From Ceratorhiza oryzae-sativae (Eukaryota; Basidiomycota; Agaricomycetes; Cantharellales; Ceratobasidiaceae): a stretch of 64,000 bases of DNA. The DNA lies in NCBI GenBank assembly GCA_030998015.1, contig JARWMV010000016.1, forward strand, positions 124,001-188,000. The letters run 5' to 3'. The position numbers and the translations under genes are program-made. Below the pieces are notes generated by a model. It was not told the origin of the DNA and searched no databases. It was given only the letters and a program-made list of their open reading frames with translations. The stretch's first letter is position 1. Every line of letters starts with the position of its first letter. This document shows positions 34,753 to 44,029 of the stretch, piece after piece.

Positions 34753-34966
34753 TGTTATGGGTCAGGGTACACTGATATATCTAGAGCTTAAGCAAATGTA
34801 GATATGTTAGTATACGCTAATTGTACTCAATACTTCTTAGGCTAGAGTAAGAAGGCTCAAAGTAGTTGCAATGCAATCAAGTAACACTCAAGGTAGTCTT
34901 AATCTTTCACAGTGTAAACTGACTAATTTATAGGTATAAAGAGCAAGACTACTATGGTCAGGTTGC
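34753..34966 (+). repeat. LTR-like repeat, copy 1 (shared 214 bp)
   Basis: Starts TGTTATGGGTCAGGGTACAC and matches 36043-36256 along about 214 bp with few changes, then diverges. The TGTTA start and the duplication suggest LTR starts of one family. The rest of the unit (34967-35160) has no partner here. Confidence 0.7.
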
Positions 34967-35402
34967 TGACAATGACAAGTCAGGCAACAAGGAAAATAGT
35001 AAGAAAAGAAAGAACTTGTATTTGACGAGAGGTCAAGTTCTTGAGGAGTCCTCTGCGAACTTGACCTGGTTTATATACATGATACAAGCCACATCATAAC
35101 TAACAAGTCCATACAGTAAGTCATGACCAATAAGAGATAGAAGCAATAGAAGCAACTGCGGAACTGCAGAATTTCACATCAGAGTTGAAATACATCTTGG
35201 TTATTGGTCCAGAACATCCCCTGAATCACATGACACAGATATACCATAAAAGGCAAGTATGTTTTGAAAATGGTCTCATAAAATGTAGTAAATCAAGAAA
35301 ATATTATAGAGTGGATATATGCATGTCAGTTTGTGACACTCTTGTGAGTTGTCCATCATCCTCTTGTTCTTTACCTGATGGCATTGGTGGGAACTTCATG
35401 TT

Positions 35403-36042
35403 TCACAAGACTAGAATGGTTTGCTGTTCATGACTCCAGTAATACCAGGCTTTTATGCCTACATCAATACCAACAAAGGTATGCTTGTTTGATTTTGCAT
35501 CTAACTTCATGTTCTTCCCACTCTGATCAAGAACCCAGTGCAGCAACCCAAATTTGTGTAAAGCACTGAGGTCAGGCTTCTTGCTGTACATAAGTTCATA
35601 AGGGGTTTTATTTTCATCTAGAGCATGAATATAAGTGCAGTTTTTTAGGTAACACACATGGTGGAAGGCCTCCATCCATAGGCCCTTAGGGAGTTGGGCA
35701 GTGATTTGCATCACACACCCTCAATCAGCAATTGTTTGGTTCAGACACTCAGCAATGCTGTTCTGTGCTGATGAGTGAGGGGCAGTGGTTTTGTACAAAG
35801 TGCCTTGGGAGGCTATATGTGCTAGTAGGGGTGCATTTAGGTATTCTTGGCTGTTATTGAATCACACAGTGTATAGCTTCTGGTTGTGTAGATTAGCTAT
35901 AAAAGCTTCATAGTCTTTATATCAGTCTGTGACTTTGGTCTTGTCTTGCATAAAATATAATGTCATGAACCAAGTAGCTACATCTGTAAATGATACATAG
36001 TACTTGAAACCTCCAATTGTGGCTGTTGATGCAGGTCCCCAG
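35403..36042 (-). pseudogene. Decayed copia integrase fragment
   Basis: On the minus strand, starting next to 36042, the reading GPASTATIGGFKYYVSFTD matches the start of a copia integrase core. APHSSAQNSIAECLNQTI corresponds to the 'PQQNGVAERKNRT' motif. The open part 35714-35403 (LPKGLWMEAFHHVCYLKNC, KTPYELMYSKKPDLSALHKF) is the following region. Several in-frame TGA codons interrupt the first part, and the 'SDNGGEY' aspartate is lost (NNSQEYL). The fragment is cut at its 5' end by the LTR-like repeat at 36043. Confidence 0.8.
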
Positions 36043-36377
36043 TGTTACGGGTCAGGGTACACTTGAATATCTAGAGCTTAAGCAAATGTAGATATGTTAG
36101 TATACACTAATCATACTCAATACTTCTTAGACTAGAGTAAGAAGGCTCTAAGTAGTTGCAATGCGATCAAGTAACACTCAAGGTAGTCTTAATCTTTCAC
36201 AGTGTAAACTGACTAATTTATAGGTATAAAGAGCAAGACTACTATGGTCAGGTTCCCTTAGATATCTTAAATGTAGTTCAGCCCTAGTCGCTTGGACTAA
36301 CTGATACTGATCTTAATACTAGACTTAAGTGATAGCTTATAGGATAGATGGTGGGCTGCCTAATGCATGTACTTCCT
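36043..36377 (+). repeat. LTR-like repeat, copy 2, interrupted by the chromovirus
   Basis: Starts TGTTACGGGTCAGGGTACAC, matches copy 1 up to about 36256, and continues to 36377 where the chromovirus begins. The sequence resuming at 46782 should be its other half. It interrupts the copia integrase fragment, so it is the younger of the two. Confidence 0.65.
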
Positions 36378-36933
36378 TGTCGTGACCCTCTGGAGGCTCC
36401 CTTGTGGAGCACTTAAGTAGTGGCTGCGTTGACGGTTTGGTGCTATGCAGTATGTATTGAGTGTTCTAGTTACAGTGTTTGCTATGGTCTATGGTGGTTG
36501 ACGAGATAAAGCAAGCTGAGGCGTCCAGTCTTGCTTTATCCTCCTTATATATACCTGTGGCTGCGGTGGCTGCGGACGTATTATCTAAGCACACTCCGCA
36601 GTAGGTGTAGGTCATGTATAGTACTATGGGTTAGGTAATTGATTGTCTTAAGTTTGTGCGGCTCCGAATCTTATAGAGCCGCGTGAGGTCCGAGGGGTAG
36701 GCACTGAGGTCACGTGATCCAGCCGTAAGCGCTGAGATCACGTGACAACTCGCTCCTCGCTCCAAGTAACAATGGAGAGAAATGCTGGAGCGAGTTCAGG
36801 GTAACCACCGTAAGCGCCGGCTAAGCGCCGAGGTCACGTGACCTTGTTTATGGCTTGTTCCGCTTAGGAAAAATGCCATAAATCTGTAGAAATATTTGGT
36901 TGTTTTGTTATGTCCGTTTGACAGGTCATAACA
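36378..36933 (-). repeat. 3' LTR of the chromovirus (short form)
   Basis: 556 bp. Contains a hairpin with arms GCGGCTC/GAGCCGC (about 36659-36687), three GGTCACGTGA/GATCACGTGA palindromes, and a single copy of the tandem unit that is expanded in the other LTR. Confidence 0.92.
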
Positions 36934-36947
36934 TTATCCCCCCCTTT
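36934..36947 (-). promoter_or_regulatory. Polypurine tract of the chromovirus
   Basis: On the minus strand AAAGGGGGGGATAA directly precedes the 3' LTR (TGTTATGAC). This is the normal position of the plus-strand primer. Confidence 0.85.
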
Positions 36948-36998
36948 GGACATGTCTTGGGGGACCTCGAGACATGGTTTAGTTCCTTATGCAAAAGG

Positions 36999-37125
36999 AA
37001 TCTCATGCACCAAGGAGGTTAAGGGCGCTGGACTCGAACCAACGACCTTTCGGCTGATTCAGTATTGTTCGATGAGGTCAGGCTGAGTCAGGCTAGACCC
37101 CTTAACCTCTCCATTACATGAGATT
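36999..37125 (-). other. tRNA-like sequence with B box
   Basis: The minus strand contains GGTTCGAGTCC (37030-37040), a perfect RNA polymerase III B box, inside a good T-arm (GTTGG, TTCGAGT, CCAGC). GAGAGGTTAAGGGG upstream looks like an A box of a class II tRNA. Outer arms AATCTCATG/CATGAGATT and inner arms GGTTAAGGG/CCCTTAACC can pair. The acceptor stem is not spaced correctly for a working tRNA, so I read it as a tRNA-derived relic or SINE-like fragment. Confidence 0.35.
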
Positions 37126-37242
37126 GTTTTTCTTTTCTTTGTTGTGGAGGTTATTTAGGGGTGAGGATTTGTCTGCTTCTTCTCAGAAAGCCCCAACTGT
37201 TTGGATGGGCATAGCAGAAGTTGTACAGCACCATAAATTATT

Positions 37243-38529
37243 CTAAGGGAATACAAAGAATGGCTTTCCTCCTGCATACACCCATTCCACATTTCTTGAT
37301 ACCCATAGGTCCCCTTCTTCCCCCTCTATGTCCGACCAACATTTCATGATTGCCAACCGGCTATTTCCCAGAATGACTGTTGGCCGTACCTTCATCGATT
37401 TCACATGCGCATACCTGCCTGTGAAGTCCGCCTCGTACTGGCTCAGGGCCTTGAGCGAGTACTTCCCGTTCGACTGGACCATGTCATCCAGGATCCAAAT
37501 GTCGGCATCTTCCGACAAGTTGCCCATATTCCACACATTGCACATCCGGCTGTGGCAGCCCTTGGATCGTGCATATGCCGTTTTCCCCGTTCCAGTTTCT
37601 CCTTCTATCACCAGGATGCGATGGCGCACCCCTCTTCCCTTCTTCTCGACTTCCTCGGCAAACCATCTGTCTGCTCGGTCGATGTGCTCCTGGTCTTCCG
37701 GGACCTCTAACTCCACAGGGATTGCAGGCATGCAACCCCGGTCTTCCTTGTATGTGTACTCGGCATATGCTCGTACCGAGTTCCACGTCGTCACCATCTG
37801 GAGGGGGCGGAGGCGCTTGAACGCCTGGTAGTACTCCTGTTTTGTTGCTGAGGCAACAATCTCCGTCCCATCCTCCAAGTCTGCCTCCATCCTTGACCTT
37901 TTTCCGCCCTTTCCCTTTACCAAAATCTCCTCCAACCTTTCCAAGGTCAGGTCCCCTGCCATCAGGTCCTCTATCTCCTCGCCATTAGCTCCAACGTCCT
38001 TCCAAAGATAGTTGAAAGCATCCCTTGCTGGGTTGCCTCCTGGTCCGTCCTTGAGATCCTTCGGCAGGATGTTGGGGTGTTGCCCCTCGAAGTCCCAGAA
38101 CCGGGTGTTCTGGGTGTTCCAGCCGCCCTTCTGCTCCTGACTGATGGAGAGGGCGTGGACATGGAGGGGCCGGGCCGGGTCATAGTTCGGTTCCTCGGGG
38201 TTGTGGCGTTCCACCACCACCAAAGTCGCCCAATGATTTGGCCGTTGGCGGCAGAACGCCTCGTATCAGGCGACGAGCCCACTTGAGGGCTGATCGTGTA
38301 GCTTCGACCAGGTCAGCAGCACCGCCCTGGTCTGGACGCGGAACCAAGGGGCCGGCGCAGTTTCGGTCAGCTCTTCAGACCCTCGATCCGTCAGCATAGG
38401 CCGCATAGAAGCGGGTGAGGGGGCTCGGCTTGATACCGAGGGCGCTGGCGATGGCGACGCCGACCTCCGCCCTTCGCTTGATCTGCTTGGCTGGGGTGTT
38501 GCCGCGTTCGATCCATTTCCGCTTAGCAT
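37243..38529 (-). pseudogene. Geminivirus/genomovirus-type rolling-circle Rep, one in-frame TGA
   Basis: A single frame of 428 codons plus stop runs from ATG 38529 to 37243, interrupted only by TGA at 38266-38268. After a Ser/Pro-rich leader come the HUH endonuclease motifs: motif I FRVQTRAVLLTWS (residues about 63-75), motif II PLHVHALSIS (about 121-130), a geminivirus Rep sequence-like block RFWDFEGQHPNI, and motif III YLWKD (about 174). An SF3 helicase follows: Walker A EGETGTGKTAYA, Walker B DADIWILDDM and motif C PTVILGNSR. In CRESS-DNA viruses such proteins nick the origin with the motif III Tyr and unwind DNA. All catalytic motifs are present. The TGA falls between motifs I and II, so the 326-codon part from ATG 38223 lacks motif I. 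The context is inside a retrotransposon, so this is an endogenous copy, not an intact virus. Confidence 0.85.
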
Positions 38530-39071
38530 TGTTTACAGTTTTAGAGGTATTTGGGGACTGGGAAGAGAGCATGAGAGTGTGGGTTATCTCGGGCCTTGTG
38601 CTTGTCTATATAAGCTGCAAGGTCCGTTTTAATTGTCACATGACTCCGTCTTGCATTTGTTGTGATCACATGACCTTATTTTGGTGATGACGCATCTCCG
38701 AGGGGTGCCCTCCCATCCGTTCCTCTGCGTTGGCCTTGATCCTCGCTGTGCTCAGGGCCTCCGCTCCCCCACTTCGGTCGGTGCCCCCTCTCCGACCCCT
38801 CCGGTAGTTAGGGGATAGTGTATATTCATGTGACTAGGCTAGGTCATGTGATTCCTGTGTTTTGTTGTTTGTTTTCTGGCAGGTGGTCACGTGACTAGGC
38901 TAGGTCATGTGATTCCCGTGCTTTGTTGTTTTGTTTTCTGGCAGGTGGTCACGTGTCTGTTGGTGTCACCTGACCAGACCTTGTTTTGATGTTTGTGCAA
39001 GTTATTGTGTTGCACCATGATTTTTTAATGTTTGTGGTTTTGTTGTTTTCCTTCCTCATCCCATCTTTACT
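38530..39071. promoter_or_regulatory. Divergent intergenic region with repeats, between Rep and the Cys-rich ORF
   Basis: 542 bp separate the divergent starts. Two near-identical tandem blocks lie at about 38828-38957 (each: GTGACTAGGCTAGGTCATGT, then GATTCC, TTTGTTGT and GTTTTCTGGCAGGTGGTCAC). The octamers TCATGTGA and TCACGTGA recur several times. A GC-rich hairpin GGTCGG-(10 nt)-CCGACC is at 38776-38797. Iteron and origin functions are inference; no clear geminivirus nonanucleotide TAATATTAC was found. Confidence 0.5.
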
Positions 39072-39625
39072 ATGCGTGTTATTTCCCTTAACTACAATCC
39101 CCTTGACTGCACCTGCTGGTCTCTCCCTGAGGGGGGGTACTGCGCCTACTGTGATGCTGTGTGCGACGCCTCCCTTGAAGACTTCTATCGAGGTGTTGGG
39201 GACTGGTTCTTCTGTGGGGTGCCCGGTATGTGTGCTTGTTCTTCGTCGTTCTCATGTAGCTAACTTGTTCCGTAGAAGAGCGCATCCTCCTTGATGGTCG
39301 GGCCCATGAGGCCACCCTTGAGCGTGTCTGGGCACTCGTTGATCAGGACTACAAGTCCTTTGAGGAGCGGTCTCACCAGGCCGCTCTTGCCGAATTTTTT
39401 GAGGAGGGCTCGGCCCCCTTGTTCAACGAGGCCTCACCCTTTGCGGCTTCTGGTTCTGGGTGTTTCCAGAACTATATGGCCGATCTCCCAGGGGGGGAGG
39501 CCCCCTGGTTGTTGCCTGAGAACCGGGCTGGTGGTTCTGCGGCCCGTACTACTAGGAAGGATAAGAAGGCAAAAAAACCCTATACCCGGCCCCTCAAGGG
39601 CAAGAAAAAAATAGAAACATTTTGA
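39072..39625 (+). CDS. Cys-rich ORF with basic tail, divergent from Rep
   Basis: Two exons, 39072-39225 and 39276-39625, joined by a 50-nt intron (GTATGT and CCGTAG) in the correct phase, give 167 residues. The N-terminus has a Cys cluster (CTCW, then YCAYCDAVC), which may bind zinc. The middle is acidic (DQDYKSFEERSHQ; AEFFEEGSAP). The C-terminus is Lys-rich (KDKKAKKPYTRPLKGKKK). I do not recognise the family. It is the only plus-strand gene inside the minus-strand chromovirus and faces away from Rep across a shared repeat-bearing region, the layout of an ambisense ssDNA replicon. A basic tail would suit nucleic-acid or capsid-like binding, but that is speculation. No stop or frameshift is visible. 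Confidence 0.6.
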
Positions 39626-39695
39626 AATGTATTATTATATGATTATGAAAAATTATTCTTAAGACATTCCAAAAAACGTGTGATAGGCCCGATAA

Positions 39696-40514
39696 TCACA
39701 GGGGCTCCGGGGCCAGCAGGGGCACTTCCTCCAAGGCGCCCGCCAGCTCATCCTCCCATTTGGCCCAATCCGTTTGGACTCCCTCTTGGGCCAGGTCCGG
39801 GGTTGGTTCCTTTATCGTTACTCTCGGCTCCTCCTCCTTCACCACCAGGGACTCCAGGCTTGCCGTGAGGCTCGACATATCTGTGTCGTAACCGTGCAGG
39901 TTTGGGCATGCCTTCACCCAGTTACGGAAGTCGGCCAAGTTTGCTTCCTTCAACCTGATGGCAGTAAACATTTCATCAGTGGTAGTGGCCTCAAGCAGTC
40001 CCACATACAGTGCCGCCGGTGCCAGTTTCCACTGCTCCAACAGTGCCTTTGCCCGGCGCTCCACCTCCCAGTCCCCTCCGTCTGCCATTTGGCCTGTGGC
40101 CCTCCTCTGTTGCCTTGCTGCCTTGGTCACCACGTCGACTGTTGGTCCCACGATATTGTCGACGACATACATTGGTGTTCTTAACAAGGTGTTTCTTGTC
40201 GTTGGCTTCCGGCTTCCATGCCATGTCAGGACCCCTAACCTGGGATCCAGGTACTTGTCATCGTCAATCCAGTTCCTTTCATCCCTTAACTTCTTTGGGA
40301 TGTACACTAGGTTAGCCCCTGGCAACAGTCGTTCGGCGTACCTCTGGGCGTCTTCCACGCTGGAGCAGTACATCCCTGGTTTAGGACGATTTTCCCTGCC
40401 AGGGTAGGGTGCTGGCCGCCTGGAGGTGGGTGGCTGCCGAAGTGGGGCCACCTGATTTTCGGCAAGTGGGGTGTAACGGTTGGGATGTGCGATTGGGTGA
40501 GTGACGAAAGGCAT
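39696..40514 (-). CDS. Unrecognised ORF between pol and the Rep unit
   Basis: Open for 272 codons from MPFVTHPIAHPNRYTPLAEN; the frame continues upstream to ATG 40715, but that would overlap the pol 3' end (stop at 40603). The N-terminal third is Pro/Arg-rich. The middle (YCSSVEDAQRYAERLLPGAN; NWIDDDKYLDPRLGVLTWHG) looks folded. The C-terminus is acidic (VKEEEPRVTIKEPTPDLAQE; EDELAGALEEVPLLAPEPL). I find no known motif. It converges on the Cys-rich ORF, with about 70 bp between the stops, and lies downstream of the chromodomain on the pol strand, so it could belong to the retroelement or to the captured segment. It is intact although pol is broken. Confidence 0.55.
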   Translation of the reverse strand: MPFVTHPIAHPNRYTPLAENQVAPLRQPPTSRRPAPYPGRENRPKPGMYCSSVEDAQRYAERLLPGANLVYIPKKLRDERNWIDDDKYLDPRLGVLTWHGSRKPTTRNTLLRTPMYVVDNIVGPTVDVVTKAARQQRRATGQMADGGDWEVERRAKALLEQWKLAPAALYVGLLEATTTDEMFTAIRLKEANLADFRNWVKACPNLHGYDTDMSSLTASLESLVVKEEEPRVTIKEPTPDLAQEGVQTDWAKWEDELAGALEEVPLLAPEPL

Positions 40515-40602
40515 GCTTTTTGGGGTTTCGCAGGTGTGTTGTGGTGCAAGTGAGGTAGTAGAGCGGGCTCTGGCCTCTCCTGGGTATCCTGGATGGCTCC
40601 TT

Positions 40603-42540
40603 TTAAAGCTTTCCAGATCCTTGTTTGGTTCTCTTTGGCCTGCCTTTCGAGTCACCTGAGTGCTGACTTGTCTTGACTGGCATTGGTGCGTCTGGTAAGC
40701 GCCTTTGCAAGTCATTTAGAACCTCTTTCATGTCAGCAAACTTGCTGGCACGTTCCATTGTGTCTTCTATTGGGTCGTAGCCCTTCCATCTGATTTGGTA
40801 AAACAGCTCGCCATTCCGCCATTCATAATTTGCAATGTGGTCCACCTCGTATTCCTCCTCTCCTTTTTCCGTTATGATTGGTGGTGGTTTGGCCTGCCTT
40901 CTTCGGAAGTCTTTATCTTCTGTGAATGGCGAGAGGAGATTTACATGGAATACATTGTGTACACGTATGGTTTTAGGTAGGTCCAGGCGATATGCATGGG
41001 ATGAGATCTTTTCTGTGATTTCAAAGGGCCCCCCTTTTCGGTTGTCCAGTTTCTTGGAGGGTCTCTTGGACGAGAGGTTTGTTAGGAGCAGCCAAACCTT
41101 GTCTCCTACCTTGAATTCCCTCCCTTTCTTTTCCATTTGTTGGTGTAATTCCATTGAGGCTCTTGCCTCATCCCATACCTTTTCCATTTGATTACGCATG
41201 TTGTCTGCAGCGGGTGCCTCAGATGGTTCTTCTCCCTCTCGGACAACCCATCTTGGGTTTTTTCCATATACTGTTTCAAATGGGGTTTGTCCTGTTGTAG
41301 CATTTACGTGGTTGTTATGGCAGAATTCGGCAATGGGTAACCATTTTACCCAATCATCTTGTCTATAATTGCAGAAGGTTCTTAAGAACCCTTCTACCCA
41401 TTGATTTGTCCTTTCCGACAGACCATCTGTTTCTGGATGGAAAGCAGTGGAGAATCTGGGCTTTGTCCCAATTCCTTTGTATAGGGCTTTTAGGAATTGG
41501 CTGTTAAAGGTTGGCCCTCGGTCTGAGACAGTGGTTTCTGGGGTCCCGTGATGTCTCCATACTTCCCTTATGAATATTTCTGCCAGTTCTTCTGCATTGG
41601 TGCTCTCCAGACATGGTACAAAATGGGCCTGCCGGGAGAAGCGATCTACAACTGTCAAGATACTGTCGTACCCCTTTGAGACAGGTAATTTGACGATGAA
41701 ATCATATGCGACATCTGCCCATGGTTTCCATGGGATTGGTAAGGACTTCAGGGGAGTGCCTTGTTTGTGTCCTTTGCTTCTTTGACACGTTTCACAAGAT
41801 TCCACGTATCGGTTTACTTGGGCCTTCATTCCTGGCCAATAGTAATCCCTTGATAGTAATTCTAGTGTTCGGGCTTGTCCCTGATGACCTGCCACTGGGG
41901 CGTCATGGCACTCCTCAAGGAGACTCAACCTCAAGTCCTTGTCATCTGGGATGTAGAGCCTATCGTCATACCTTAATAGGCCCTCCTTCATTTCATACCG
42001 TCTAAATTCCTTCTGTACTGAGGGCGGTAGTTGTTCTTTATTTGCCACACTCAGCCTTAAGGATCTGATAGATTCGTCTTCTTCCTGAGCTTCTTTAAGC
42101 TCTTCCCAGAAATTCCCCTGTACTTCTGCCATGAAACCTATGAACCTTTCTTCTGGAATCATGATCTGTGGTTCCATAGGGGTATCCCCATGGTCGCTCC
42201 TTCTGGAAAGGGCATCTGGCTTCTGTGAGAGTTTCCCTGGTCTATACACAATCTGAAAATTGAAGGGTGCCAGAGTGAGATACCATCTGGCATGCCTTCT
42301 ATTCCACATCTGGGCATTTTGCCAGTACTGGAGGTTCCTATGGTCAGTGTATATCACAATAGGTTCCTCTGTCCCTTCTAAGTATAACCTCCAGTGCTCT
42401 AAGGACCTAACAATTGCAAGCAACTCCTTGTCGTAGGTGTCATAATTTTTCTCTGGTGGGGTGAAGCTCTTCGATAGGAAGGCAATTGGATGCAATCGGT
42501 TGTCATCACCCTTTTGGCTTAGTACCACCCCCATGGCCAC
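40603..42540 (-). pseudogene. Chromovirus pol, part 2: RNase H, integrase, chromodomain
   Basis: Continues pol after a frameshift at about 42540-42547. RNase H: AMGVVLSQKGDDNRLHPIAF, KELLAIVRSLEHWR and IYTDHRNLQYW. Integrase: an H-H-C-C finger (CHDAPVAGHQGQART, CETCQRSKGH), then a D-D-E core in DRFSRQAHFVPC, VSDRGPTFNSQF and SERTNQWVEGFLRTF. The C-terminus holds a chromodomain (YEVDHIANYEWRNGELFYQI, RWKGYDPIEDTMERAS), which defines chromoviruses and in known cases steers integration to marked chromatin. The tail is Lys/Arg-rich. Within this part no stop occurs, so integrase and chromodomain are structurally intact. Confidence 0.92.
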
Positions 42541-43480
42541 TCCTGAGGTCTGTTTCCAGTATGTATGGCCTGTTTGGGTTTGGGTGGATCAGGACCGGTT
42601 CTCTTGCTACTGCTTCTTTGATAGCTTCAAATGCTTCCTGTTGTTTTCTTTCCCACAGGAATTTGACATCTTTTTGGGTGAGATCTGTGAGGGGTTTGGC
42701 TAAGGTACTAAACTTCTCTATCCACCTTCTATAGAACCCCACGAAGCCTAGGAAGGCTTGGACTTCTTTTACTGTGTTAGGTTCTGGCCATTCTAGAACT
42801 GCCTTTACCTTTTCCTTTTCCATCGATATCCCTTCTGGGGATATGACAATTCCAATGAAGCTTACCTCCTTCACAAAGAACTGACACTTGTGTGGTTTGA
42901 GGAAGAGGTGGTTTTCCCTCATTCTTCTTAACACTTCCCTGACATGTTGTACGTGTTCTTCCCTGTTTCTGGAAAACACTAGTACATCGTCCATGTAGAT
43001 TACCACATAATCGTCTATTATATCACGGAACTTTTCCATCATGAACCTGGTAAAGGTTCTTGGTCCTTCTTTTACTCCGAATGGCATGACCAAGCATTCA
43101 AACTGGCCTTCTCCTGTCCTGAAAGCTGTTTTCCATTCGTCTCCCTCTTTTACCCTGATGTTGTTGAACCCCCATCGAACATCCATTTTTGAATAGATGG
43201 TTGCATCCTTCAGTCTCTCAATCAATTCTATTTGGATTGGAAGTGGAAACCTGTCTGGCTTGGTGATGTCATTCATCTTACGGTAGTCGACTACCAACCT
43301 AAGCCCTCCATCTGCTTTGTTCACATAGAAACAGGGTGCAGCTACAACTGACTGGCTGGGCCTTATTTTCCCGTTTCTTAGTTCCTCCTCTAGGTACTCC
43401 CTGAGCGCCTTTGTTTCTGCTGGTGACATACTGTACCTCTTTGCAGGCTTTGGCAGCTCCGCTCCCTCGATCAGGTCCAT
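42506..43480 (-). pseudogene. Chromovirus pol, part 1: reverse transcriptase
   Basis: Open for 324 codons. RT motifs in order: IRPSQSVVAAPCFYVNKADG, LRLVVDYRKMNDITKPDRFP, GFNNIRVKEGDEWKTAFRTG, MPFGVKEGPRTFTRFM, and the active site VVIYMDDVLVFS. The connection domain follows (LGFVGFYRRWIEKFSTLAKP). The frame is lost at the first RNase H motif: ETD is followed by LRSGHGGG instead of the usual DASG, as a net 2-nt loss would cause, and the other frame resumes at AMGVVLSQKG. Confidence 0.92.
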
Positions 43481-44029
43481 TTTGAAGTCTAGGTTACCTC
43501 GGTGGGGTGGAAGTTCTCGGAAACCTTCTTCCCCAAATAGGTCTTCAAAATCCCTAAATTCTTCTGGGATTTGTAGGCTTTCACTTGCTGCCCTTGCCTT
43601 GATTTCGTCTGGGTATGAGATGGTAAGGTCTTTCCAATCTATGATAGGTTCTGCTTCTTCAAGCCATTCTTTCCCTAGGACTATGTCTGGTCACCTAGGG
43701 TCATTACATAAAGGGAGCATTTTAGTGTCTTCCCTTCCACTTCGATGTTTAGTTCTGCCCTTTCTTCTATGGCATCCTTGATTTCATTTCCATCAATGGC
43801 CACAATTGATTTCTTGTGTTTGAGGGGAGTGGTTGGAATCCCTTTTTCCCTTGAATAGGCCTTATCGATGAAGTTGGTTGAAGATCCTGAGTCAATCAGC
43901 GTTTAGCTGGTTCCATGATTCCCTCTACCGTAGTGTATATTATTGATTGATTACTAGACTTCTTGAGGTAACATACATCTGCGGTAGGGGTTATATTGGG
44001 GTCCTCCAACATGGAAGTGGTAGGACCAA
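43481..44029 (-). pseudogene. Decayed protease region of the chromovirus
   Basis: Fragments in several minus-strand frames: a piece matching LIDSGSS-type protease sequence near 43890-43905, followed by TNFIDKAYSREKGIP, then DIVLGKEWLEEAEPIIDWKD leading into RT. Stops and frameshifts separate them, so no working aspartic protease is encoded. Confidence 0.7.

Noticed and set aside
36999..37125. Functional tRNA gene
   Set aside because: B box and T-arm are good, but the acceptor stem is about 20 nt out of place and no clear anticodon arm forms; listed as tRNA-like only.
38776..38797. GC hairpin as a geminivirus-type replication origin
   Set aside because: The loop is TGCCCCCTCT, not a TAATATTAC-like nonanucleotide; kept only as a feature of the intergenic region.
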